A stretch of DNA of 64,000 nt, taken from Agrocybe praecox (lineage: Eukaryota; Basidiomycota; Agaricomycetes; Agaricales; Agrocybaceae). Below are positions 9,271 to 19,412 of this stretch, in pieces (positions within the stretch are counted from its first letter, which is position 1; each line of letters opens with the position of its first letter). The stretch lies in NCBI GenBank assembly GCA_964017145.1, contig OZ024840.1:4899401-4963400 (forward strand). The letters run 5' to 3'. The translations under genes were made by a program, and so were the position numbers. The notes under the pieces are model-generated. The model saw only the letters and a program-made list of their open reading frames with translations, was not told where the DNA came from and searched no databases.

Positions 9271-11230
9271 CTAAGCGGAAAGTTCGTAGAGAATGGAAAG
9301 TACCTGAGATGCATTCTTTGTAATGCGTTGCCAGTCGTCCATGTCCTTATCCTCCTCTTTAGAAGCACGCCCCCAGAAGAAGAGACCAGCTATGACTACA
9401 GTGAATCTGTTCGGCCCAGCAATATTCAGGGAATTCCAATCGCCGTCCAACTTATCGAGCACGATCTCACCTTTCAAATCGAGTCTCCAGGAAGGCTGGC
9501 TGGCTGCCCACCACTTCTCGAAGCCTCGACCAAACTGGGAGGCATCAAGGATTTTCGGCATGAAGTTAACCAATCGACCCCTCTTAATCCAATCAGCGAG
9601 CACTGGTGGGCGGAACTTGCATTGAATTCTCCCCTTTGTTCCGTGCCCAAATTTTCGCGCGTTTTCGTACTTGATCCACAGGCCAACGAGGTTAGACCAC
9701 TGGGTACCTAGGTCCACAGAATGAAACAGAGTGCGCCCGTTGACGAAATACGTGGGCAACTCCCTGCCATACATGGAAGTCTGCGACTTCGCGTGCGCTT
9801 TCTTACGAGGTGTTGGGTTGGAGGCGTCGATAGCGACTGAAGCGTTGCAGCTTCGTTTGGGAGGTAGGTCTGGTGCAGCTCCATCAACCTCACGCGAGCG
9901 CTTCTTCGCAGTCCTCGTCTGAATGGGAGATGGGCGTAGGTTTGGCGCAGCGTCTGGCCTAGCCCCAGAATCGGATAATGAACTCAACGGGTGGGGAGGA
10001 GGAGAAATTGGACGATCTAGGGGGGGAGATGGAGGAGAAGAACGAAGGGGCGAAGGAAGAGGCGATAGGAGACGCGTGGTTGTAAAGGATTCTGCGCCTG
10101 CAGCATCGTCAACGTCATAAATCATTTCCTGAGAAGTCGCGCCGGTAGGAGGTGCAATATGGCCACCGTTAGGAGCAGTGGATGGAGAGGTGTTTGAGGT
10201 TGGGCTTGAAACAGACGCCACCGCATCGTTAACGCCGCCGAACCTATCACAAGAGGCCATGTGGTGGTCAACATGGGCTGCAGAAACTGGCGCAGTAGAC
10301 ACAGAGGCATCGGAAGACAAAGATGGAGGCGTGGATGGTCTGGCAGGAATACCAACTACGTTGGGAACGGATGCGGTGCCAGGAGCAGCAGTCACAGGAG
10401 CAGGGGGTAGAGACGAGTCATTTGTTGGGGGGTTGGAAAGAAGAGTAGGCGAGCTTGAAGCTGCGCCGTTGTCAGAGTTGCTGCTCGTGGAGTCAGGCTC
10501 AGGTGTTGAATCGAAGGGGACTAAGGCGGAGAAGTCGTGGCGTACTGTATCAAACAGTACGCTATCTGTTTCCACCTCCAGTTCGTTCAATGCCAGGTAT
10601 CCCTCAGACCTATCGAGAGCATGGGACTGGCATTCTTTGATGGCTGTAAAGATGTACATAAGTAGTTATCAAAAGGAAACATACGTAGGAGAATGACATA
10701 CTGTAGCATTTCTTCAAAAAACTGCCGAATATAGGCAGGATAGTGGTCTTGAATCGCTGCCTTTCTGCAATTCCAAAATTCATTTTGACGTCGCCTGACG
10801 TTGTTCCTGCATGAACACTGAGAAAATAAGCACAAAAAAGCACAAAAAATATGAAAACGAAGCCTACCTGATGACGTTGAGGAGCCCGCCTTGCGCAGGT
10901 TCGGGCCCACCAGCAATTAAAGTCACCTTCCAGCCTGTATGGTCTGCGATTAGGTCGAGAATAGGTTGGGTGAAGGGAACCAATCCTTGTATTGCACTAG
11001 ATGTACGTTAGTATGTAGGAATAACAGATGAATTAGAGAAAAAATACTGTTGACGGTCCTCAGGTTTTGTGGAAGCTGCAGCAGCTATGTTCGCCTTCTA
11101 TTCTGCCAGGCCTTGTTCGTGTTCCTTCTTGGCAATTTCCCTCCATTCGTATTGAACCTCGTCACTTAAAGCGTCGAACATTTCACGAGCTATCCTATCG
11201 CGTTGAGCCGCTGAAAGACGATTTTTCTGT
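9271..11230 (-). pseudogene. C-terminal half of a repeated Agaricomycete family protein, with one nonsense codon
   Basis: Four exons (about 11230-11048, 10996-10868, 10817-10702, 10643-9271) splice in phase. They give an ALSDEVQYEWREIAKKEH block, AIQGLVPFTQPILDLIADHT, TLIAGGPEPA, a MNFGIAER block and CYTIKECQSHAL. A long Ser/Pro-rich low-complexity middle follows, with a basic patch near KKRSREVD, and the end is Trp-rich (LVGLWIKYENARKFG, WIKRGRLVNF, FEKWWAASQPSWRLDL). I recognise this as a multi-copy Agaricomycete family without known function. A TAG at 11100-11098 sits where family members have Tyr (E-stop-KAN). The N-terminal half is at 19413-20014, separated by element 3 and about 1.6 kb of other sequence. 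Confidence 0.65.
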
Positions 11231-12159
11231 CGGTGATTTATGCTTTGACAATCACACAAAACACAACCAACAACAAAATCCAGAGAAAGAGTGGGCTAGA
11301 CCTAGATAAGACGACTCTCTCCCTGTGAGTTCAGGGGTGGGAATAAAGTTACTTCGTTCCTAAGAAAGGTTTGTTAGTGTAAAAATCGTATAGGTTTAAG
11401 GGTTTGTGATGAGCTTTTGTCCTAGACAAAAGTTTGAGATCGAATAAGAGAGTAGAAATCAAAGTGAACGTATTCCACTTTGAAATCAGAGTAAACGTCG
11501 AAAAAGAAGAGAATAATCGAAGCTTGGAACATTTTCCAAGCTATAGAATTGACTGCCGAGACTGAAGATTGACTGAACGAATACTGAACTGAAAATAGCT
11601 GGTTGAATCGGTACAATTGTCTTATGAAAGGGGTGTACTTCTTGTTTACTTTACAGGATCTAACTAGCTTTTATACTACAAATCCTGCAAGGCATGAGTA
11701 ATCAATGACAAGTAAGGTTGAAACGAATGACAAAGAATAAGGGGTTAAATGAATAGGCTGACTGAGCGAGTGAGTCAGGAATGACAAAGGAATAGGTTGA
11801 AACGATGGAAAAGAAGGAGAAAACTGTCCATCGATCGATGAAATGACTAAGAAATGAATAAGAATGAGTAATAAATAAAAAAATTGACTAATGCGCAGCA
11901 AAGAATGACCAAGCACATCTTCTTGAATGATAAATCGATCATAGTTGACTTGACAATTAGTGAAATTGACGGATGGAAGGAATCGAGCTATTTCCAGCTG
12001 ATGGATTGCTATATTTGGCGAATGTAACCTTAGCGTAGCCGCGTTGTTGATGTATCAGTTCCTGTGACTCATAGTGACTTGTGATAGGCATGTGACATCG
12101 AATCATGTGTTTGGAATGATGGTTGCACAGCCGCTTGATGGCCTGGGCTTTGCATGATG
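11231..12159. other. Interposed sequence with LTR-like look
   Basis: This lies between the two halves of the split minus-strand gene. On the minus strand it holds a TATAAAAG box near 11672 followed by a long untranslated-looking stretch, resembling an LTR promoter region, but no duplicated copy, TG...CA ends or target duplication could be established. No convincing coding sequence. Confidence 0.3.
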
Positions 12160-12642
12160 TCATCGAAGTCTTTTAATAGAGTAGATGGGATGCGACGGAT
12201 TTAGATAAGTGGTGAATATGCTGTGCCGTTGTATGATGTAAGCGTAGGCATATCTTATCTTCTGTGTGATGCTGAGGGACACTTGTGATCGTGGAATAGC
12301 AATGTGTGGCCTTGTGAATAATGCTGGTGCCGAACTTCTGGTTGTCGATACTGCGAAAACTATAATTCCTCGTTCATAATGCACGATTTCCTCGAGGCGA
12401 ATGATTTTGGGCGTGTCGTCCGGCTGAATTCTGTATGTGAAACTGACGGTATCTCCTTCTTGAAAAATATGATCCTCCGTGTAATGTGTCGCTAACCAAT
12501 TTTCGCAATTTTCGCTCGCATCAAAAACTCCGGCAATTTGAATAAACGGATATATCGACGCTTTATTGATTTTTCGAGGTCCGGAAGAATTGACGACATC
12601 CTTGGATTGTTGAACAAAGGAAACAAGGGAAGTGGAAGACAT
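12160..12642 (-). CDS. Hypothetical protein, 160 aa
   Basis: ATG 12642-12640 opens a single-exon frame starting MSSTSLVSFVQQSKDVV. The middle, from about residue 30 to 90, looks like a compact folded domain (IYPFIQIAGVFDASENCENW, EDHIFQEGDTVSFTYRI, IIRLEEIVHYERGIIVFAV), with alternating hydrophobic residues suggesting beta strands. I do not recognise the family. No signal peptide or membrane segment is visible. It lies within the sequence that interrupts the split gene, so it may be cargo of an unrecognised insertion. Expression is unproven. Confidence 0.35.
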   Translation of the reverse strand: MSSTSLVSFVQQSKDVVNSSGPRKINKASIYPFIQIAGVFDASENCENWLATHYTEDHIFQEGDTVSFTYRIQPDDTPKIIRLEEIVHYERGIIVFAVSTTRSSAPALFTRPHIAIPRSQVSLSITQKIRYAYAYIIQRHSIFTTYLNPSHPIYSIKRLR

Positions 12643-12901
12643 TTGGTAGATTTGAACGCGTAAGACGATGAACATTGAGAGGAAGGAGTGATTTGTCTTG
12701 GATCATGGCGACGGTTTCATGACTTTAGCCTAGACTGAATAGATTTCGGAAGAATTGGTGCCTTAATGTTGCGATAGAGCCATGATGGGAAATTAAAATG
12801 GAGAATACAAAAAAGGAAATATTGAAATTTAAAAATAAACGAATGATCTCTTATGCAATTTCAGGTTCGTTCATGTTCAATCAAATATGACGCATGACAT
12901 C

Positions 12902-12954
12902 TGTCAGGGCAACACTAAAATCAGTGTGACAAGGCCACCAACCAAGACAAAGCA

Positions 12955-12987
<33 letters not shown>

Positions 12988-13406
12988 TAAAGAGAGAGAC
13001 ACTCAATGGTTCTAAGAGATCACACCAATGATAGTGGATATCCTAAGAGATTGAAGCTGAGGCTACAGCTACCTACATGTCCAGTATATATACCCTACAG
13101 CTATTCTAGAATATTCCTACATTACATCATGAAACAAAAGGATGAGTAAGATAATGACATCATAAAGGAATGATGAATAAGACAATGACATCATGAAACA
13201 AGGGGAAGAATGATGTGGAGTGATTGAGGCAGTGCTCATGGGAAATAAAAATGATAAGTATCTAATCAAAGATCTGAGTGATAATCAAAGAGATAATCAA
13301 GGAGATAATCAAAGATGTAAAAGAGATAAGATATCTACATAACTGAGAAAGGGAAAAATGCGAAATAAATATAGAAAAATAAGGGAAAATAGGGGAAACC
13401 CTGACA
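12902..13406 (-). repeat. 3' LTR of element 3
   Basis: 505 bp, TGTCAGGG...CCCTGACA. Same subtype as its partner and as the left LTR of element 5, distinct from the LTRs of elements 1, 2 and 4 in the U3 half. Confidence 0.96.
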
Positions 13407-13420
13407 TCACCCCCTCTCTA
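13407..13420 (-). promoter_or_regulatory. Polypurine tract of element 3
   Basis: On the minus strand AGAGAGGGGGTGA runs directly into TGTCAGGG of the 3' LTR. The tract is also the coding sequence for the last residues of Pol (ERG-stop), so plus-strand priming and the Pol C-terminus use the same bases. The same arrangement is seen in elements 4 and 5. Confidence 0.75.
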
Positions 13421-16400
13421 AGGCACATTTCCCACAATGTGCACATGTATGAGTAAGTTTAGAGGGTTTCAGAGGAGGAGGAGGTTCAGTGAAATTAATT
13501 AAAGGTGAAAAAGAAAGTCTATCAAAAGTAAGAGCAGAAATCCTTCTGGGTGCAGCTGGATGCTTGGCATGGAACTCTTTGATTGATTTGGCTGCCTTCT
13601 TCAAATTTTCAGCAGGTTCCCAACTGCTTTCTTCATTTGGATAGTTTTTCCATTTAACCAAGTACTGCAGCTTATTCCTGAATAATCTGCTATCCTTGAT
13701 ATACTCAACTTCCCATTCAGGATTTTCTCCTCTAATAACAGGTGGAGGTCTGGAAGGAGGCTTTCTTCCAACAGTATCAGCATGGTAGGGCATGAGCTTG
13801 ACTACATTGAACACTGGATGGATTTTCATGGTTTTAGGCAGTTTAAGCTCATAGGCATTTGAACCAACAACTTTGGTGATTTTGTATGGTCCATATCTCT
13901 TGTCATCCAATTTCTTGGAAGGCCTATCAGTTTTTAAATCCTTGCCATCTAGCCAGACCATGTCTCCAACCTTGTACTCAGTAGGAGCACCTCTGTTTTT
14001 ATCATAGAATCTAGCCATGTCATCAGCAGCCTTTTTGAGTGCAGACTCTGCTTCTTTCCTGGCCTCTTCCATGTTTTTAACAAAGGTATCTACAGTGTCC
14101 ATTTTGCTGTCTCTGAGAGGTTCTGTGCCCATTCTAGGATGTCTACCATTATTGAGCATGAATGGTGTCTGCCTAGTAGATGCTTGAACTCTGTTGTTAT
14201 AGGAGAATTCAGCCAAGGCCAACCATTCTACCCAATCATCTTGTCTATGGTTTATGAAGAGCCTGAGATACTGTTCTACTTCCTGATTGACTCTTTCTGT
14301 CTGTCCATCAGTCTGAGGATGGTAGGCTGTAGATGAAGCAGTCTGAATACACAGTATGGAGTTGAGCTCTTTCATAAACTTGGAGACAAACTGAGGACCT
14401 CTATCACAGATGATTTTGATAGGTAGACCATGCAGTTTCCAGACATAGTCTCTGTAGAGCTTAGCAGTACCTTCAGATGTGACCTCATCTGTGGTAGGTA
14501 TGATGTAGATCATCTTGCTAAGCCTATCTACAACTATCATAATGGCATTGTACCGTTGACATTCAGGTAGGCCAGTGATAAAGTCCACAGTAATGGTTTG
14601 CCAGACATCAGAGGGAATTTCAGTTGGAGTCAGAAAGCCAACAGGCTTAGCAGGGAATGTCTTGGTCCTATTACATCTATCACATCCTCTGGTATAGGCT
14701 GCAATATAATGAGACATTCCTGGCCACCAATAATTTCTAGAGACTAACTCTATTGTCTTCCATTTCCCTGGATGTCCAGCAAGATAGGTATCATGATGGA
14801 GTTCCACAATTTTCTTTCTAAGGTCTTTGTCTTTTGGAACATATACCTTCCCTCTGTAGAGAACAAGCCCTTGCTCCTCTGACCATTCCTGTCCATCTAT
14901 CTTCTTGATTGAAGAATTCTTGAGCTCCTGAACTGCTTTCACTACTTTCTCATCAAAGTCCTTTGCTTCTCTGATTTTCTTGAGAAGATCAGTCTCTGGA
15001 CCAGCTACTGTGGTGTGACCCTGCTTGAGAGCCTGGATTTTGAAGTAGGAAGGTTTGAGAAGAACTACATTTTCATTGTCATTCTCCCCTTTCTTATGGT
15101 CTGATCTCCTAGAAAGAGCATCTGGCTTTAAGGATTTTTTACCAGGCCTATGATGAAGAGAAAAGTCAAATCTGGACAAGAAGAGTGACCATCTGGCCTG
15201 CCTTCTGCTTAGCTTCTGGGCAGTCATAAAGTACTCTAAATTCTTGTGATCTGTCCAGATCTCAAAGGTGTGTTGAGTCCCTTCAAGATAATGTCTCCAT
15301 TCATCTAGTGCTCTGATAATAGCCAGCATCTCTTTATCATGGATCTCATAATTCCTTTCTACTTCAGAGAGAGACTTAGACATAAAGGCTACAGGATGCC
15401 ATTTCCCATCTAAACCTTCCTGAGATAAAACAGCCCCAGTAGCATAATCTGAGCTATCTGCTTCAACTTTATATGGCTTGTTGTCATCAGGGAAGATTAA
15501 AATAGGGGAGGATGTGATCTTAAGCTTTAGCTGGTCAAAGGCTTCCTGGTGTCTAAGTCCCCATCTCCAGACTATTCCCTTCTTTGTCAATTCATGAAGT
15601 GGCTTGGCAATGTCTGCAAAATCCTCTATGAACCTTCTGTAGAAGTTGACAAATCCCAAGAATGATTGAACATCCTTGACATTCTCAGGTTCAGGCCATT
15701 TAGAGACTCCCTCTACCTTGACAGGATCCATTTCAATCTTGCCTTGTGAAATGATAAGTCCAAGATATTCAATCTTTTCCTTTTCAAATTCACATTTTTC
15801 TCCTTTAAGGTAGAGTTTGTTCTCTTCTAGGATTTGCAAGACCTTCTTGACTACCTCTCTATGATGTTCAAGAGTTTCAGTGAAGACCAATATGTCATCC
15901 ATGTAGACAATAACCACATTGCCATCAATGAGCTCTATGAAAATGTCATTCATCATAGTTTGAAAGGTTGCAGGACTGTTGGTTAAGCCAAAGAACATGA
16001 CCAGTGGTTCAAACAGCCCTCTATTGGTTCTAAAAGCTGCCTTCCACTCATCTCCTTCCTTAACTCTGACATTATTAAAGCCCCATCTGACATCCAGCTT
16101 GGTGAAATACTTGGCTTTGCTGAGTTTGGTAATAATGTCAGAAATAAGAGGTAGAGGATAGGAGTTCTTAATGGTCATTTCATTCAGCTTTCTATAATCC
16201 TGAACTAGTCTAAGAGAGCCATCCTTCTTCTTGACAAAGAAAACAGGAGATGCCATAGGTGACTTGGATGGTCTGATCCTACCAGATTTCAGATTTTCCT
16301 CCAAAAATGCATCAAGCTCTTTTTGTTCATTTGGAGAAAGAGGATAAATCTTTGATCTATAGGGCTCAGAACCAGGCTTTAGCTCAATAGCATGATCCCA

Positions 16401-17312
16401 AGGCTTTCTATCAGGTAGCCTGTCAAAGGACTCTTTTGAAAAAACTCCCTTGAATTGGTGATAATGCTTGGGGACAGCTTCTTCAAAGGTCTTCTTTGGG
16501 GAATCAGCCTGTTGGTGAGACTCTTCTGCTAATTTCTGGGACACAGTTGAAGTAGCATTGATAGACTGCTTCTGAGGATGGAGATAAGAAATAAAAATCC
16601 TGTCCTCAGGCTCAATCTCAGAGTCAGAGTCAGGTGACTGATCTACAAGATCTACACCTTCATCATCAAACTGAGGGAGCTGTCTTCTCTGTACTGCAGC
16701 TATCTTCTGTCTCTTCCTCCTGGCTCTAATAACTTCCATGTGGCAGTCAAATGGACATCTAGTAAACTGGACATCACCTGACTTCCAATTGACATCAGGA
16801 TTATGTAGATAGAGCCAGGTATGTCCAATAATAGCATTTTTGTCTCCCAAGTCACAAACAGCAAAGGTAGCCTTTTCTGTGTGGTTTTTATATACCATAA
16901 TTAAGTCAACTTCTTCATGAATAGAGCCACTTTTGTTGAGAGTACCATCAACATTGTAGACTGGAATGGCTCTAGGAAGTTTTCTTGTATTGAGGTTATG
17001 GTATTTTACAAAACCAGTGTCCAGAAACAGGCCAGTAGCTCCAGAGTCAAGCAAAGCATTCACAGGCAGCCTTTTTCCTGTATCCATTGTCTTGAGAATG
17101 ACTGACAAATGGGTAGAGGCCTTTGGCTTTTGCCCTAAGATGTATATTCTCTCAGGAGTAGAAGAAAGAAGAGGATTAGAATTTGAGGACATGATTTCTG
17201 TATCAGATTCAGAAGAGGTGGGATTGACTTTATCATTTTCATCTTCTAATACATTAAATCTATTCCATTGGGACATGTCCTTCACCAATGGTGCCTCTAA
17301 AAATTCTTTTTT
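13407..17312 (-). CDS. pol: Pol polyprotein of element 3 (protease, RT, RNase H, integrase, chromodomain)
   Basis: Open -1 frame overlapping the end of gag; first ATG is in KDM near 17276. Counting from the Met-like position 17288: protease DSGATG at 81; reverse transcriptase with QDYRKLN and YMDD at 462-465; RNase H with EADSSDYATGAVLSQ and TDHKNLEYF; integrase HHCC finger from about 830 (GHPGKWKT, CDRCNRTKT), catalytic Asp in VDFITGLP (~899), Asp in CDRGPQF (~959) and Glu in DGQTERVNQE (~996); a GPY/F module (RYGPYKI, ~1131); chromodomain about 1187-1243 (WEVEYIKDSR, LQYLVKWKNYPNEESSWEPA). It ends in a small Cys-rich tail (CAHCGKCALERG). The stop touches the LTR. No defect seen. Confidence 0.95.
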   Translation of the reverse strand, partial: KKEFLEAPLVKDMSQWNRFNVLEDENDKVNPTSSESDTEIMSSNSNPLLSSTPERIYILGQKPKASTHLSVILKTMDTGKRLPVNALLDSGATGLFLDTGFVKYHNLNTRKLPRAIPVYNVDGTLNKSGSIHEEVDLIMVYKNHTEKATFAVCDLGDKNAIIGHTWLYLHNPDVNWKSGDVQFTRCPFDCHMEVIRARRKRQKIAAVQRRQLPQFDDEGVDLVDQSPDSDSEIEPEDRIFISYLHPQKQSINATSTVSQKLAEESHQQADSPKKTFEEAVPKHYHQFKGVFSKESFDRLPDRKPWDHAIELKPGSEPYRSKIYPLSPNEQKELDAFLEENLKSGRIRPSKSPMASPVFFVKKKDGSLRLVQDYRKLNEMTIKNSYPLPLISDIITKLSKAKYFTKLDVRWGFNNVRVKEGDEWKAAFRTNRGLFEPLVMFFGLTNSPATFQTMMNDIFIELIDGNVVIVYMDDILVFTETLEHHREVVKKVLQILEENKLYLKGEKCEFEKEKIEYLGLIISQGKIEMDPVKVEGVSKWPEPENVKDVQSFLGFVNFYRRFIEDFADIAKPLHELTKKGIVWRWGLRHQEAFDQLKLKITSSPILIFPDDNKPYKVEADSSDYATGAVLSQEGLDGKWHPVAFMSKSLSEVERNYEIHDKEMLAIIRALDEWRHYLEGTQHTFEIWTDHKNLEYFMTAQKLSRRQARWSLFLSRFDFSLHHRPGKKSLKPDALSRRSDHKKGENDNENVVLLKPSYFKIQALKQGHTTVAGPETDLLKKIREAKDFDEKVVKAVQELKNSSIKKIDGQEWSEEQGLVLYRGKVYVPKDKDLRKKIVELHHDTYLAGHPGKWKTIELVSRNYWWPGMSHYIAAYTRGCDRCNRTKTFPAKPVGFLTPTEIPSDVWQTITVDFITGLPECQRYNAIMIVVDRLSKMIYIIPTTDEVTSEGTAKLYRDYVWKLHGLPIKIICDRGPQFVSKFMKELNSILCIQTASSTAYHPQTDGQTERVNQEVEQYLRLFINHRQDDWVEWLALAEFSYNNRVQASTRQTPFMLNNGRHPRMGTEPLRDSKMDTVDTFVKNMEEARKEAESALKKAADDMARFYDKNRGAPTEYKVGDMVWLDGKDLKTDRPSKKLDDKRYGPYKITKVVGSNAYELKLPKTMKIHPVFNVVKLMPYHADTVGRKPPSRPPPVIRGENPEWEVEYIKDSRLFRNKLQYLVKWKNYPNEESSWEPAENLKKAAKSIKEFHAKHPAAPRRISALTFDRLSFSPLINFTEPPPPLKPSKLTHTCAHCGKCALERG

Positions 17313-18382
17313 GGTTCCTCTTGTTGTTGTCCTTCTTTTTCCTCCTTGATGAGTTTCCCATAGAAGTCTTTCAACTCCTCATGGTTCATGGCATTGATGT
17401 TGACTGAGGATCTACAGTCAGCAGCCTTATGTCCTTGCTTTCTGCACTTGAAACATATAAGGGGCCTGACTGATCTCCATCCAGAGTCAACTTCCATGGG
17501 AACAACATCTGGTTGCCTTGCCTGAGCAACAAAACTTCTTTGACCACTTGCAAAAGGAGAAGGACTGGGGGCAGCTGGCTTAGACTGTGGCTTCTGTGAT
17601 GCAGGAGCCTTGGAAAAAGGAGAAGAGGTTGAAGAGGTAGACTTATTAAAAGCCTCCATCTGTCTCCACTGTCTATCCAGCTTGGTAGCCCAGGAAATCC
17701 AGCCATTCAGACTTTTGGGCATATCAGGGACATTGTAGACCTTTTCCCTAAGAGATCTGTTTAGCCCAGTCTGAAATTTCTCAACCAAAGCAGCATCATT
17801 GTACCCAGTGTCAGAGACCAGTTCCCTAAAGCTAGCCACATATTCATCAGCAGTTTGACTTCCCTGCTTCAGAAGGTTCATCTTGTGTCTGGCTGTACTA
17901 GCAGGGTCTGGATCTCCAAACACTTCCCTGAATTCATAGACAAAGTCTTCCCAAAGACCTTCCTTGGAATAGTCTCCATCTAGAATTTTTGTCTTGTCAA
18001 GAGCCCATTTTCCAGCAGTACCTCCTTTCATATAGGACAGGGCACAGACAACCTTTTGAAGATCATCTGTAATACCTTTCCCATAGAAATAAAGCTTGAG
18101 TTGACTCAAGAAGGTTTCTGCTTTCTGCATAGAACCATCATATGGCTCAGGAGGGGAAACTTTGATTCCAGACTGTGAACCAAAGGCAAAGGCACCATGA
18201 CTGGCAGGGGGAGGGTTGACCTCTTTGGCAGCAGCAGAGAAAGGTGATTGAGTTGTAGGAGGTGTAATTGAGTGTTGCTGCTGCTGTCTCAAAAGAGTCA
18301 CCTCTTGGGTAAGAAGAGAGATTTGTTGTAGGAGCTCTTCCACAGAGGGGAGAGTAGTGGTGGGGAGGGTGGTAGTGTCCAT
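17297..18382 (-). CDS. gag: Gag protein of element 3
   Basis: 361 codons from ATG 18382. Residues 1-60 are Thr/Pro- and Gln-rich with a coiled-coil-like LLQQISLLTQEVTLLRQQ segment. The centre (about 85-230) is the retrotransposon capsid region (FLSQLKLYFYGKGI, GGTAGKWALDKTK, FREVFGDPDP, a GSQTADEYVASFREL block). Residues 240-290 are a Ser/Pro linker, and a CCHC zinc knuckle CFKCRKQGHKAADC lies near 307-320. Gag forms the particle and packages the RNA. The frame ends CCA AAA AAG AAT TTT TAG; pol lies in the -1 frame and is open far upstream of this point, so a ribosomal frameshift is the likely route to Gag-Pol. Confidence 0.93.
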   Translation of the reverse strand: MDTTTLPTTTLPSVEELLQQISLLTQEVTLLRQQQQHSITPPTTQSPFSAAAKEVNPPPASHGAFAFGSQSGIKVSPPEPYDGSMQKAETFLSQLKLYFYGKGITDDLQKVVCALSYMKGGTAGKWALDKTKILDGDYSKEGLWEDFVYEFREVFGDPDPASTARHKMNLLKQGSQTADEYVASFRELVSDTGYNDAALVEKFQTGLNRSLREKVYNVPDMPKSLNGWISWATKLDRQWRQMEAFNKSTSSTSSPFSKAPASQKPQSKPAAPSPSPFASGQRSFVAQARQPDVVPMEVDSGWRSVRPLICFKCRKQGHKAADCRSSVNINAMNHEELKDFYGKLIKEEKEGQQQEEPKKNF

Positions 18383-18894
18383 ATTGTGGTGTAGATAAAG
18401 TAGAGGCTCTCTGGTGTGTGTGTGGGAGAAACTATCTACTGAAAGTGTCCTTGGAAACTATTTATGTAAACTAAAAAAAGATCTATGTAGTAGATACCCA
18501 GTTGTCACCCCAAGCACAGTGGGTCTAAACCTAGGATCACAGGGTTGACTACCTGGTATTTTCCTAGACCACCAAAGACAGAAACAGTTGGCCTGAGTCT
18601 GCCCCAACAGTTGGTATCCCTATCTACAAGTTCACACACAACACACAACAGAGAGTGAGAAACCCAGTAGAAAGAGAGGTGTCTTGAGGAGATGTTGAAA
18701 TTGGGGAGGGAGAAATAATAGAGTGGATTGGGAGGATGTTGGAGGTTGAAGGATTGGTGATGATGATGAAAATGATATATGTGGTGAGAGGATGTGAGGG
18801 GAAATGGTGGAAAGAGAGATGAATGGATTGGTGTAGATAAATGTAGGTTGGTGTAGGTAAGGGTGAGATAGTGTTTGGTGGAGTTGTCTGGGAG

Positions 18895-18905
18895 AGCTTC
18901 AATCT
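18895..18905 (-). promoter_or_regulatory. Self-complementary primer-binding site of element 3
   Basis: AGATTGAAGCT on the minus strand, separated by 2 nt from the LTR, is the exact complement of 19054-19064 within the same LTR, at the expected transcript 5' end. It suggests priming by the element's own RNA and not by a tRNA. Confidence 0.78.
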
Positions 18906-18907
18906 TC

Positions 18908-18960
18908 TGTCAGGGCAACACTAAAATCAGTGTGACAAGGCCACCAACAAAGACAAAGCA

Positions 18961-18993
<33 letters not shown>

Positions 18994-19412
18994 TAAAGAG
19001 AGAGACACTCAATGGTTCTAAGAGATCACACCAATGATAGTGGATATCCTAAGAGATTGAAGCTGAGGCTACAGCTACCTACATGTCCAGTATATATACC
19101 CTACAGCTATTCTAGAATATTCCTACATTACATCATGAAACAAAAGGATGAGTAAGATAATGACATCATAAAGGAATGATGAATAAGACAATGACATCAT
19201 GAAACAAGGGGAAGAATGATGTGGAGTGATTGAGGCAGTGCTCATGGGAAATAAAAATGATAAGTATCTAATCAAAGATCTGAGTGATAATCAAAGAGAT
19301 AATCAAGGAGATAATCAAAGATGTAAAAGAGATAAGATATCTACATAACTGAGAAAGGGAAAAATGCGAAATAAATATAGAAAAATAAGGGAAAATAGGG
19401 GAAACCCTGACA
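18908..19412 (-). repeat. 5' LTR of element 3
   Basis: 505 bp, essentially identical to 12902-13406. TATA box at 19091-19098. The predicted RNA start AGCTTCAATCT (minus strand, 19064-19054) lies about 30 nt downstream of it. Confidence 0.96.

Larger units (their letters stand above)
12902..19412 (-). mobile_element. Ty3/gypsy chromovirus, element 3 (complete, apparently intact)
   Basis: Complete 6511-bp element bounded by two 505-bp LTRs and flanked by a perfect 5-bp target duplication ACATC (12897-12901 and 19413-19417). Aligning the two LTRs by eye I find one substitution (C at 12944 against A in the other LTR), implying a very recent insertion. Gag and pol are both open. Order on the minus strand: LTR, PBS, leader of about 520 bp, gag, pol in the -1 frame, PPT, LTR. 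It lies inside a host-type gene whose N-half begins at 19413 and C-half ends at 9271. Confidence 0.97.

Noticed and set aside
11324..12100. A copia-type solo LTR
   Set aside because: TATA box and base composition fit, but no matching ends, second copy or target duplication could be found, so only a descriptive entry was kept.
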